A stretch of DNA of 64,000 bases, taken from assembly GCA_021325145.1 (NCBI GenBank), contig JAJPHR010000096.1:1-64000 (forward strand), read 5' to 3'. Position 1 is the first letter of the stretch. Every line of letters starts with the position of its first letter. The notes beneath the pieces were generated by a model. It was not told where the DNA came from, ran no database searches, and saw only the letters and a list, made by a program, of their open reading frames with translations. The position numbers were made by a program, and so were the translations under genes. Of the stretch, positions 11,501-17,049 are shown in pieces. This stretch comes from Verrucomicrobiota bacterium (GTDB lineage Bacteria > Verrucomicrobiota > Verrucomicrobiia > Limisphaerales > Pedosphaeraceae).

Positions 11501-12146
11501 TAAAAAAATTATTACGACTGAATTGGAATTAAATCATGGCTATGAAATTGCAGCGCAAATAGGAGCATTGAATACGTTTGACATCTTATTAACGGAGATT
11601 AACAAATGCACTATTGTCTTAAATTCAGACAGTGATCATACTTCCGGCACCACTATTTACTTCAAAGACATTCCTTCCGCCGGGACGGCTCTCCACGAAT
11701 TAAGCCATGCCTATTTGAACTGGTCCCTTTCTAAGTTAAGGAGAGATGAAGGAGTGGCGTACGGTGTCGAGGAAGTTGTTGCAGAATTTGCTTTGCCAAA
11801 TCTCCGCAAAATCGAAAAGGAGTTGAAGCAATCCCCATGCGGTAAATTCGATAAACTGAGCAGGCTCTGGTGGGATTATTGGAAGGACTTTGGGCATGTT
11901 TCTGGACCAGGATACACAGGTGGCAACTATGGTGTTTTCTTCAAGAAGAATTTTAAATTTGATGCTGAAGATTTTAAAAATCTCGCAAAGATCTACAGGT
12001 TGCAGCCCAATTGCGGTATTATTTCAAAAACCTTTAACTCGTACCTCGAACAAGCAGGGTGTTGCTTTCGCTTTACCTGTGCTGCATCTGCGGATCGACA
12101 GAATGATATTGCAGCAGGTGTTGATATCGATGAGGTACTAAAGTAA
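5532..12146 (+). CDS. RHS-repeat polymorphic toxin-like protein with HExxH C-terminal domain
   Basis: 2204 residues. There is a signal-like N-terminus with a hydrophobic stretch at about residues 21-45 ending PAFADD, a Cys/Thr-rich N-terminal region (~45-520), then many YD/RHS repeats (YDDQGRLTEV, YDAAGRV-type units) over about 700-1900. The RHS-associated core follows at about 1906-1985 (FGSIIRMTG ... GKYQDEETEAIYYGFRYY ... GRWLSRDPL ... NLYALLCNVGIGRDTLGL). The last ~219 residues are a distinct tip. They carry HELSH (H2055, E2056, H2059) and, ~25 residues on, EEVVAEFALPNL, an arrangement like the third ligand region of ImmA/IrrE-type metallopeptidases. In known RHS toxins the core forms a cage and the tip is the released effector; a protease-like effector is inferred here. 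The tip is AT-richer than the core. The gene is coupled to the next one. Confidence 0.88.
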   Translation: MNHSIFSTVSGVLEQRCSCMAGRLLMACFIALLLEHLCGPAFADDVCRRPIEPPPPGSGGVQELAIQSIWMTTGSQGKTCYDEFTNIDICEVKHYKTATFHEHLSTTVVDSGNTTTPYDDPVDDDGCQTKHGTGAYNTTTTTTFDGSMVLTTSVTCAGTTGTNIYSGTYTQTQSQYDYRSNTVSCGPDAHNALTITIDFTNGSTISATLTGGTNAPLWTGTKVSSGCQTVLTNYDDIHGAWPTGTFCTGPDTNSTLSGMPLPSQVSGTETVTQTVKTDTKNPPPNGGTDVSTITLSDEFTTCDLINLAKCFLGQITDPPWDHQCWGWLADQRQTMFELDQAQYWFTYPTEPWKLYTIKKHYTVISTGCALGYNVAVDNVEVLEAVVGDGQEHTETNSMIPVCYNNLIGYQVDGASAPLGGKGEITIAILDSVTIQDMTQSSSCASCGGVGGSGNLPGAGRFFLSAGNAEADFNLGVGRQAQPAGELQFNVPSPSAALSTAAGLSLLAPTNLVTVITNSGTGALRQLGASQCLVDLLTVNSYQYQMVFYPTNAFTPASDHVTLLSTNGLTPLVTWTVLNPDGVTNTNRLEIIEMHGSQQITNMFTWNAASNQWQLDSGTSLSRTLMTESVNPALSNRTETVQTINPANGAVLFQTVSLYQVFAWGEGLVQQITGTGPAALTNTWSYTSDSFSHPAANGNFNRPVQLVRGDGSWELYHSYDDQGRLTEVRSPYGNTPPGPYGSQRIKYYSYDPLTGFGDDTNLFPRMPRIVTESVNGGTVSRSYFIASNNMTISIQAAASSAVPFDSAVLCTTNWYFPTNTANAWRLQRTDHPDGTMDLYSYATNAAGDTNIVYSGVANAGRTTVVDGTETITVLDPVMGAVLSRKSIDIASGITTSSEVYSSFDSVGRAGLITYLDGTTAQKSYDCCHLTSETDRDGRVTSYTYDLLKRLVTTSRNGITTSNVYDAANHVIQTVRFGADGSAITNSSAIYDDASRQYASIDALSHTNYYTNFCSGTNLVRQTTYADGSTRIETYATDGTLASVAGTATSPVNYLESTADSCVAVTEVKISATGGTNEWVLTETDAFGHQVKTIYASGTDTPTAYQYYNIFGQLTNTVDPDGVSRLYAYNAKGEQALTVLDMNRDYNIDFGGDDRITYVTNDVVVDNGVNVTRKRTYVYTTSGSTASNLVSLAETSVDGLKSWNVLYNNGVSITNSSQTTYDATHGYRVVINTSPDGSTTVTTNVYGRLVSVTCKDANGTQLSQTLYSYDPHGRQNLTTDARNGTSTNFFNNADQTSGTATPAPGAGQASQVVSNIFDAAGRVIATKLPDNTWVTNDYVALGTLKRSYGSRTYPVGYGYDAQSRMITMTNWSAFPNTGARVTTWNYDPYRGYLSSKQYPDGSGPNYSYTDAARLHNRQWARGTSTTYSYNNAGELSAISYDDGSTPGVAYGYDRRGRQTSVTVGGSMTTTLDYNDAGNLLNESYSGGPLDGLSVTNGYDALLRRTNLVALNGSTVLSRTTYGYDAASRLFTVSDGTNTAGYSYLANSPLVSQIGFTNAGALRMTTTKNYDFLNRLTSISSANASSVVLDSHAYAYNSANQRTAVTNTDSSRWAYGYDSLGQVTSGNKYWSDSTPVAGQQFGYSFDNIGNRTATQVGGDQWGANLLSASYSANTLNQYTSRTVPGALDIIGAATNMATVTVNDYPTTRKGSYYRAEIPVANGSSPVYQPVTNLAVLNRGTSADLIGTSIGNVLVPPATQSFTYDTDGNLTDDSLWTYVWDGENRLIQMTSGAAVPAAARKQLSFTYDDQGRRIQKIVSTWNGSAFVPQSTNLFLYEGWNLVSELNGGNNALIRNYFWGNDQSEYAQDGQSDGPLLLSLFGTNCLATFDDKGDICSLINASTGDVQAQYEYDLFGSIIRMTGILAQSNPLRFSGKYQDEETEAIYYGFRYYTASSGRWLSRDPLAEKGGLNLYALLCNVGIGRDTLGLSDADIVKKIITTELELNHGYEIAAQIGALNTFDILLTEINKCTIVLNSDSDHTSGTTIYFKDIPSAGTALHELSHAYLNWSLSKLRRDEGVAYGVEEVVAEFALPNLRKIEKELKQSPCGKFDKLSRLWWDYWKDFGHVSGPGYTGGNYGVFFKKNFKFDAEDFKNLAKIYRLQPNCGIISKTFNSYLEQAGCCFRFTCAASADRQNDIAAGVDIDEVLK

Positions 12147-12700
12147 TGCATTATAAACGAAAGACATTCAGTATCATAATTCTAGCCATTCTGCTGGTTG
12201 GGGTTATTTTTGCGGTTTGTTGGGTTAGGATGAGTTCGCGACGCAGTGCGCAACAGGGAATGTCTGACCTTATAAGTGGCCTTCAAGACTATCTAATGGG
12301 CCGCGCTCACGATCACGGTGTTGCAGGGCAAGTCATTAACGCAAAGAATGAAATGAAATACATTGAGTTTATTATACGCAATTTGAATGATTCTGACGCA
12401 TCAAATCATTTATCCACTTTGCTCATGCAGCAAAGTAACGAATTGGCGTCAGTTCTTTACCACGAAGCTTATGCTGACACAATAAACCACGAGTTTTCGC
12501 GTCATGCATGGTGGGACAGCCATTCTGCTTTAGTCGATCCGTGGGAAACTCCATATAATTTCCATGTTAATGTCATTGCGGATTCTGTGTCGAATGTCGT
12601 GTTTCATATTGACATCTGGAGTTCTGGCCCGAATCGAGTTAATGAGCGAAAGAGGGGAGATGATGTTACGGTCGATCCAATAACAATAAGCAACCAATAG
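12146..12700 (+). CDS. membrane-anchored pseudopilin-like protein, candidate immunity partner
   Basis: 184 residues. The ATG shares one base with the RHS stop (TAATG), so translation is probably coupled. Residues ~7-28 form one transmembrane helix after a short basic start; the rest should face the periplasm. The C-terminal part (VDPWETPYNF ... IDIWSSGPNRVNERKRGDD) resembles the end of GspG-type major pseudopilins, where DPW-PY and S-G-G-D motifs surround the calcium site. There is no clear prepilin peptidase site (no GF-LIE start). Position and AT-rich base use match the toxin tip, as expected for a tip/immunity cassette, but immunity is only inferred; a small secreted pilin-like protein is the alternative. 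Confidence 0.65.
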   Translation: MHYKRKTFSIIILAILLVGVIFAVCWVRMSSRRSAQQGMSDLISGLQDYLMGRAHDHGVAGQVINAKNEMKYIEFIIRNLNDSDASNHLSTLLMQQSNELASVLYHEAYADTINHEFSRHAWWDSHSALVDPWETPYNFHVNVIADSVSNVVFHIDIWSSGPNRVNERKRGDDVTVDPITISNQ

Positions 12701-12704
12701 CAGG

Positions 12705-12860
12705 TTCGATGCGGAGGAGAATGTGGTGCGTTTCGGCGCGGACAATTCGGTGATGACCAACAGCAACGCAATTTACGGCAATACCGGAGGGCAGTGTGCG
12801 TCCATTGATGACCGTCCGGCGGGAAGCATGGAGGGACTCGGCGACTTCCCCGGGCCGTAG
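12705..12860 (+). pseudogene. orphan RHS-core fragment
   Basis: A 51-codon open stretch without a start, ending TAG at 12858-12860. It encodes VVRFGADNSVMTNSNAIYG and then GGQCASIDD, closely matching the RHS protein's own core encoded at about 8430-8540 (VRFGADGSAITNSSAIYDD ... QYASIDA). It lies just after the tip-plus-partner cassette. In polymorphic toxin loci such fragments are what is left when a new tip and immunity gene displace an older 3' end. Confidence 0.75.
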
Positions 12861-12963
12861 CGCCCTCATCCAGCAGCAACAAGGCTAGGCCCGCTGATAC
12901 TGTCTGAAATCGCACTGGGTTTTGAGCAGCGATTCCAAAACACTCGCACTGCCCTCCGGTTAA

Positions 12964-12975
12964 GAGCCTATCTCA
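12964..12975 (+). repeat. left terminal inverted repeat of the IS5 element
   Basis: GAGCCTATCTCA, preceded by target copy TAA at 12961-12963. Confidence 0.88.
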
Positions 12976-13786
12976 GTGGGCCGCTCTTCTGGAACGTGAT
13001 TACTCCCAGGGCTAGGTGCAACATGCCCAGGTAATTCTCCGCTTTCTTGTTCCAGCGGACCAGCACGGCTCGAAAACGGTCGAGCCAACTGTGGGTGCGC
13101 TCCACCACCCAGCGTCTCGCCTTGCGCTTGAGGTCTTGCGCTTCCTCTCCCCGTGCGCGGATGTGGGCAGTGAACTTGAACTCCTCCAGCAACCCCCGTA
13201 TTTCGGACCGCTCATAGTCCTTGTCCAGGCACAGGCCTTGAGGATGCGCGCGGGTGGGAGTGGGCCGCTTGACTTCCAGATGCTCCAAGGTTTCGCGGGC
13301 CAAATTGAAATCGTTGCGATTGGCCCCGGCCACCACCACGCTCAAACGAATGCCTCCGCCGTCGGTCAGGAGGCTGCGTTTGGTGCCTTTTTTGGCGCGA
13401 TCGGTGGGGTTGGGGCCGTTTTTTTCCCCGCCCAAGGGGGCCTTGGTCATCGCGCCATCCATGGAGAGCCAGTTCCAGTCAACGCGCCGCAGTTCCTTGC
13501 AGCACAGCAGGCCGTAAATCCAGAACTGCTCAAAGACCCCGGCCTGGACCCACTCCTGAAAACGCCGGTGCGCCGAGGAGTGATTGCAGATGCCGGTGGC
13601 GCCCAAAGCACCCCACTGGCAGCCGGTGCGCAGCACAAACAAAATTCCGTTCATCGCATCCCGGTCCGGCACGCGCGGGTTGTGGCAGCCCAAGGGGTGC
13701 GGCTTGCGCGGGGGCAGAAACCGCTCCATCTCCTCCCACAAGGCGTCGGGAATGCGCCATCCATCGTCTTTAATGATCAAACCCAT
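12968..13786 (-). CDS. IS5-family DDE transposase
   Basis: 272 residues in one frame, with no programmed frameshift. The N-terminus (IPDALWEEMERFLPP ... DRDAMNGILFVLRTGCQW) is the typical DUF4096-like helical domain of IS5 transposases. Catalytic residues can be placed as D110 (SMDGAMTK), D188 (CLDKDY) and E229 (VVERTHSW), followed by WLDRFRAVLVRW and a C-terminal LGMLHLAL helix. It performs cut-and-paste movement of the surrounding element. The gene ends only 4 bp from the left terminus, inside the inverted repeat, and starts 63 bp from the right one. Confidence 0.92.
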   Translation of the reverse strand: MGLIIKDDGWRIPDALWEEMERFLPPRKPHPLGCHNPRVPDRDAMNGILFVLRTGCQWGALGATGICNHSSAHRRFQEWVQAGVFEQFWIYGLLCCKELRRVDWNWLSMDGAMTKAPLGGEKNGPNPTDRAKKGTKRSLLTDGGGIRLSVVVAGANRNDFNLARETLEHLEVKRPTPTRAHPQGLCLDKDYERSEIRGLLEEFKFTAHIRARGEEAQDLKRKARRWVVERTHSWLDRFRAVLVRWNKKAENYLGMLHLALGVITFQKSGPLR

Positions 13787-13837
13787 GGCTTATTTCCACA
13801 ACCTCAACCCGATCCTAGGCAGGTTCAACCTGCCTAT

Positions 13838-13849
13838 TGAGATAGGCTC
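13838..13849 (-). repeat. right terminal inverted repeat of the IS5 element
   Basis: TGAGATAGGCTC, exact reverse complement of the left repeat, followed by target copy TAA at 13850-13852. Confidence 0.88.
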
Positions 13850-14153
13850 TAAGTGAATGACCTCGCTCATAAGCGGCTCCGCCCTCCGCCTTTCGGAAGC
13901 TGCCATTAACATAGCACTTGTGAAAGAACTTCAGTTCTTGTTTAATGAAGACTTCGCCAAGCACCCTTCCACGGTATTCGGGACACCAGACCAGATGGTA
14001 ATCGCACGCCCACGACGCGTGGGTCTGCTGATACAGCCTTCTGTTCATGGTCAGGTAAGATCACCTTTGGTTGGCAATATCGACCGGGGTGATTTTACCA
14101 AGGGCTACGCCTTTAAACGCACACATGGGCTAAAGCTCATGGTTTTTTCGGGT

Positions 14154-14182
14154 AATAAAAAAGCGACCGCTATCGCGGCCGC
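14154..14182 (-). terminator. rho-independent terminator after the primase gene
   Basis: On the minus strand an 8-bp stem (GCGGCCGC, loop GATA, GCGGTCGC, one G-U pair) is followed at once by TTTTTTATTA. It lies 9 bases after the primase stop, in the right orientation to end the 15545-14192 transcript. Confidence 0.85.
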
Positions 14183-14191
14183 ATGACGACC

Positions 14192-15241
14192 TTACCTAAA
14201 TTGGTCTCGGTACCACCCTCCGGGATAATTGGTTGGCTGCTTGCCCTCGTCGAGCTTCAACCATTTGATGAATCGCTGGCGCGATACACGCGGCAGAACC
14301 TCTCCTGCACAGCGATCTCCGGCTTCGTCTCCGTCAGTGATGAGCCACACCCGGCCATCCGGATGAACGAGCGAGGTTACGATTTCCGCCTGCTCGTCGC
14401 TCATGGCCCAGCCCATCGTGGCAACTGCGTTCGGGAAGCCCATCTGGGTAAGCCACCAGACCGATGGAAACCCTTCGACGATTGCGAGTTCCTTAAGCAT
14501 CGGTTTCAGCCGATGGGCGTTGTAAAGGAGCAGCATCTTTTGGAAGTCATGCGTCACTCCATTGCGCTCCCGTCCCGAGGGAAACCGATACTTGGGATTG
14601 TCTTTGCCGATAAGGGAATCGTCCACGATGCGTCCGGCATATCCGACCAACTTCCCTTCCGGGTTGTGGAGCGGAATGGCGATGCGGCCGGCCAAGAGCC
14701 CTTTCGAGCAATATCCCAGGCCGAATTTAGCTATGATGGCTTTTTCGAACCCTCGCTTGTTCAGATACGAATGATTGAAGTCGAGGTTCTTCAGTTCGAA
14801 GTCAAGCGGGGCGTTGACGATGACGTGCTTGGGCGGATCGTTGTCGCCGGTGTTTGGCAGTTCCCATTGCTCGGCGTGCACTTTGGGACGGCGCGCGTTC
14901 GATTGCTGTGTCTTCTCCGGCTTGAATTCCGCCGGGATGAACCTTTCCTGAAGGATGAGAGCCGCCTTTCGAGCGTCCAGTCCATCCTCGGGGTTCAACT
15001 TCTCCATGAGCACGGCGAAGTCAATGAGGTTCCCTTTGGCACCGCAGCCGAAGCACTGGAATATGCCTTTGACCAGATTTGCCGAAAAGGATTCCGAATT
15101 CTTCTTTCCTTTGTGGTTCGGCAAGGGACAGAAGCCGTGATGCTGGTCGCCTCTTACCTTGAGTTCGACGCCGTAATGCCGGAGCACGTCAGCGAATTTA
15201 AGTTGCTGGCGCAATTCCCTGAAGTCAATCCATTTGGCCAT
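14192..15241 (-). CDS. CHC2 zinc-finger/Toprim DNA primase of mobile-element type
   Basis: 349 residues from the ATG at 15241; the longer frame adds unrelated residues that overlap the upstream gene. A CHC2 zinc finger is visible (C38-P-L-P-N-H43 ... C63-F-G-C66), as in DnaG-like primases that bind single-stranded DNA and make RNA primers. A central region (LNKRGFEKAIIAKFGLGYCS ... GRIAIPLHNPEGKLVGYAGR) matches the primase N-terminal catalytic core. A Toprim domain follows (LAIVEGFPSVWWL ... VWLITDGDEAGDRC), holding the acidic EG and DGDEAG motifs. There is no DnaB-binding tail, so it is shorter than chromosomal DnaG (~600). It starts one base after the stop of the upstream small gene. Probably replicates the resident element. 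Confidence 0.88.
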   Translation of the reverse strand: MAKWIDFRELRQQLKFADVLRHYGVELKVRGDQHHGFCPLPNHKGKKNSESFSANLVKGIFQCFGCGAKGNLIDFAVLMEKLNPEDGLDARKAALILQERFIPAEFKPEKTQQSNARRPKVHAEQWELPNTGDNDPPKHVIVNAPLDFELKNLDFNHSYLNKRGFEKAIIAKFGLGYCSKGLLAGRIAIPLHNPEGKLVGYAGRIVDDSLIGKDNPKYRFPSGRERNGVTHDFQKMLLLYNAHRLKPMLKELAIVEGFPSVWWLTQMGFPNAVATMGWAMSDEQAEIVTSLVHPDGRVWLITDGDEAGDRCAGEVLPRVSRQRFIKWLKLDEGKQPTNYPGGWYRDQFR

Positions 15242-15242
15242 A

Positions 15243-15545
15243 TCAATATTCCTGGGGTAGAAGGATGGTGGTAACGCTCCGGTCATGCTCGGTGATGATC
15301 CAGAAGCGGGTTCCGTTGTTTGAATTGTATGCGGAGAGCAGGCGCAGGCCATTCCGCAATGCACGGGCATTTTCAATTCGGTCATGTTGGTCGAGTTCCC
15401 CCCAATCGCCACTGGCGTGGCGGTTGAGGGCGCTTTGCATTTCCTCATTGGAAAGCGCCTCAAGGGCGCCGGGTGTCGCGGTCAATTGTCCAAGCGGGAA
15501 TATTGACTCGACTGCAAGCAGCAGGAGAGGGCGTGAATCTGACAT
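15243..15545 (-). CDS. small plasmid/ICE-associated conserved protein
   Basis: 100 residues. Contains FPLGQLTATPGALEAL, LNRHASGDWGELD, LRLLSAYNSNNG and FWIITEHDRSVTTILLPQEY, the hallmarks of a small family often found next to plasmid and integrative-element genes, sometimes mislabelled as a restriction subunit. Its biochemical role is unknown. The stop is followed one base later by the primase start, so the two are one transcription unit and the protein probably serves element maintenance or replication. Confidence 0.8.
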   Translation of the reverse strand: MSDSRPLLLLAVESIFPLGQLTATPGALEALSNEEMQSALNRHASGDWGELDQHDRIENARALRNGLRLLSAYNSNNGTRFWIITEHDRSVTTILLPQEY

Positions 15546-15930
15546 CGGGCAAGTCCTTTGGTTGAGGGTGGAAGGAACAGAAAGTTCCGCCCCACAGTAT
15601 ATCCGAAAAGGCCCTATCCTGTTAATACCCTCATTCCCTGGCTCGGCCCAAGTTCTTGTTCCAAGGCAATGAATGTATCGCGGGCAAGGACATCGCGTAT
15701 GAAACCTTCGGTCCGAGGCAACGAGGTCGCAGTGAAGGAGTGCTTCTCATCCAAACGCACTTTCGTTCAATCTTTAATAGCGCATTCCGGAAAACATCCG
15801 CCCTCCTCGACTGAATCCACAAAGCCCTCTGGCGTTTCCGTTTCAGTCCGTGGTACGATGTTCCCTTGGAGGATGTTTCGCTTTAGCGAGCGCAACTTCG
15901 AAATAGCACACCACAACCAAAGGAATATCC
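15546..15930. other. divergent promoter region between the two CHC2 genes
   Basis: 385 bases between a minus-strand operon and a plus-strand CHC2 gene, so promoters for both should lie here. I see no confident -35/-10 pair and no gene. Just before the plus-strand gene, AAAGGA at about 15919-15924 is a good ribosome binding site for the ATG at 15931. Confidence 0.45.
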
Positions 15931-16362
15931 ATGCCCCAATCATCGTTTGTTGACTTCCGGGCTGTCAAAGCGGCAACCCGAATGGAGCGGGTCCTTGAGC
16001 ACTACGGCCTCATGGACAGTTTCAAACGGAGCGGCGACAGCCTCTCTGGTCCATGTCCCCTTCACAAAGGCAGCAACCCAACGCAGTTCCGGGTGAGCCT
16101 CAGCAGCAATATCTGGAACTGTTTCAGTGAATGCAAGCACGGCGGCAACGCACTGGACTTCATCGCCACGATGGAGGGCGTGAGCATCCACGCGGCGACC
16201 CTTAAAGCCATTGAATGGTTTGATCTTGATCGTGAAGCGATGTCGGCCGATTCCGAACAGAATGAGGCGACGGCGAAGCTTCCAGGATCCACGCAGCAAT
16301 TCAGTCGGGCTAGATATCAAATGGATGCGTTACGCGAGCGCGAATGCAAATCTTACTTTTGA
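15931..16362 (+). CDS. second CHC2 zinc-finger protein, probably truncated
   Basis: 143 residues with a good ribosome site. The N-terminal half is a CHC2 finger: C42-P-L-H45 ... C64-F-S-E-C68, then KHGGNALDFIATMEGVSIHAAT. From about residue 105 the sequence turns low in pattern (SEQNEATAKLPGSTQQFSRA) and stops, with no catalytic primase core. Either it is a natural finger-only protein or, as I think more likely, the 3' part was lost at a junction near 16300. It diverges from the complete primase at 14192-15241, so the island once had two primase-type genes. The product may still bind single-stranded DNA. Confidence 0.65.
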   Translation: MPQSSFVDFRAVKAATRMERVLEHYGLMDSFKRSGDSLSGPCPLHKGSNPTQFRVSLSSNIWNCFSECKHGGNALDFIATMEGVSIHAATLKAIEWFDLDREAMSADSEQNEATAKLPGSTQQFSRARYQMDALRERECKSYF

Positions 16363-16807
16363 GTATCCCTCCAACTGGAGCGTCACTGACAACACGTTTG
16401 TCGAACGATCGCTAGATCCCGATGGCCAAATATATACATACACAAACCTAACGGTGTGCCCGAGCGGTGACGATTTGAGGGTCGCGCAGACTGACAAGGG
16501 TGGAGACAATTGCATTACTTTTTATACCAAGTCAAGGATGCTCCACCCTCCACTGGGGATGATTGACGAGCGCGACCTGTTTGCCAGCCTTGCTTATTAC
16601 ATTGATGCCGACTCGGGTATGTTTTCCGGAACGCGTGTGTTACAACAGGAATCGATGCTCAATGAAGGTTACCAAATCGGAATGACAGGCGTATATCGAG
16701 AAGGGAATGATTTTGTTGCATTACGTGAGCAATTTTGTGCGATTAGTTCGGCGGTGTGTCTTTTGGAATTTAAACACGTTCTTGGTTCTATAATTTTCAC
16801 GAAGTAG
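16325..16807 (+). pseudogene. N-terminally truncated secreted/lipoprotein-like gene
   Basis: 160 codons from the first usable ATG at 16325, overlapping the end of the CHC2 gene in another frame, with no ribosome site. The encoded start (MRYASANANLTFEYPSNWSV) reads like the mature part of an exported PsbP/lipoprotein-like protein, where 'F-YPSNW' typically follows a signal peptide. That signal is missing here. The remainder (Tyr-rich, with DLFASLAYYIDADSGM and VYREGNDFVALREQF) is coherent protein to a natural-looking end VLGSIIFTK. Probably a remnant joined to the CHC2 gene by a deletion; expression is doubtful. Confidence 0.5.
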
Positions 16808-16888
16808 CGCTACTTGAAGAGTGCAGAATAGCAGTTCGGTGCATTTAATGTTCTATGAGGCGGTGCCATACGCCCCTCAGAGTTCGCT

Positions 16889-16906
16889 AAAATCTTTGTA
16901 GATTTT
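16889..16906 (+). terminator. weak AT-rich hairpin
   Basis: AAAATCT, loop TTGT, AGATTTT followed by TGAAAG. It lies 80 bases after the truncated gene and 144 before the next start. The stem is short and AT-only except one GC pair, so termination is uncertain. Confidence 0.3.
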
Positions 16907-17049
16907 TGAAAGATTCGTCCCTTTCCTTACGTATTATATATAGAGAACGCCAGTTTTTTCCTCTTTGGGGTCATCCTCCCCAATGAGCGGCCTCTCTGAC
17001 GTGCCATTCGTTTCAGCCGTTAACCGACGTTTAACTTGAAAGGCCTATT

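Larger units (their letters stand above)
12964..13849 (-). mobile_element. complete IS5-family insertion sequence
   Basis: 886 bp bounded by perfect 12-bp terminal inverted repeats: GAGCCTATCTCA at 12964-12975 and its reverse complement at 13838-13849. Each end is flanked by TAA (12961-12963 and 13850-13852), a 3-bp target duplication of the TNA kind made by some IS5 subgroups. It contains one intact transposase gene on the minus strand. The clean ends and open frame suggest recent insertion. Confidence 0.9.
12866..14048 (-). pseudogene. IS200/IS605-like TnpA relic interrupted by the IS5 element
   Basis: Reading from 14048 leftwards the protein starts MNRRLYQQTHASWACDYHLVW, followed by CPEYRGRVLGE, which is the N-terminus of an IS200/REP-associated tyrosine transposase. 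After ~45 residues the similarity ends (FRKAEGGAAYERGHSL), and the HUH and Tyr catalytic parts are absent. The IS5 element splits this frame. If the element and one TAA copy are removed, the frame stays open through about 30 more codons (NRRAVRVFWNRC ...) to a stop at 12866-12868. So tnpA was already truncated, and the IS5 landed later in its degenerate tail. Confidence 0.7.
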
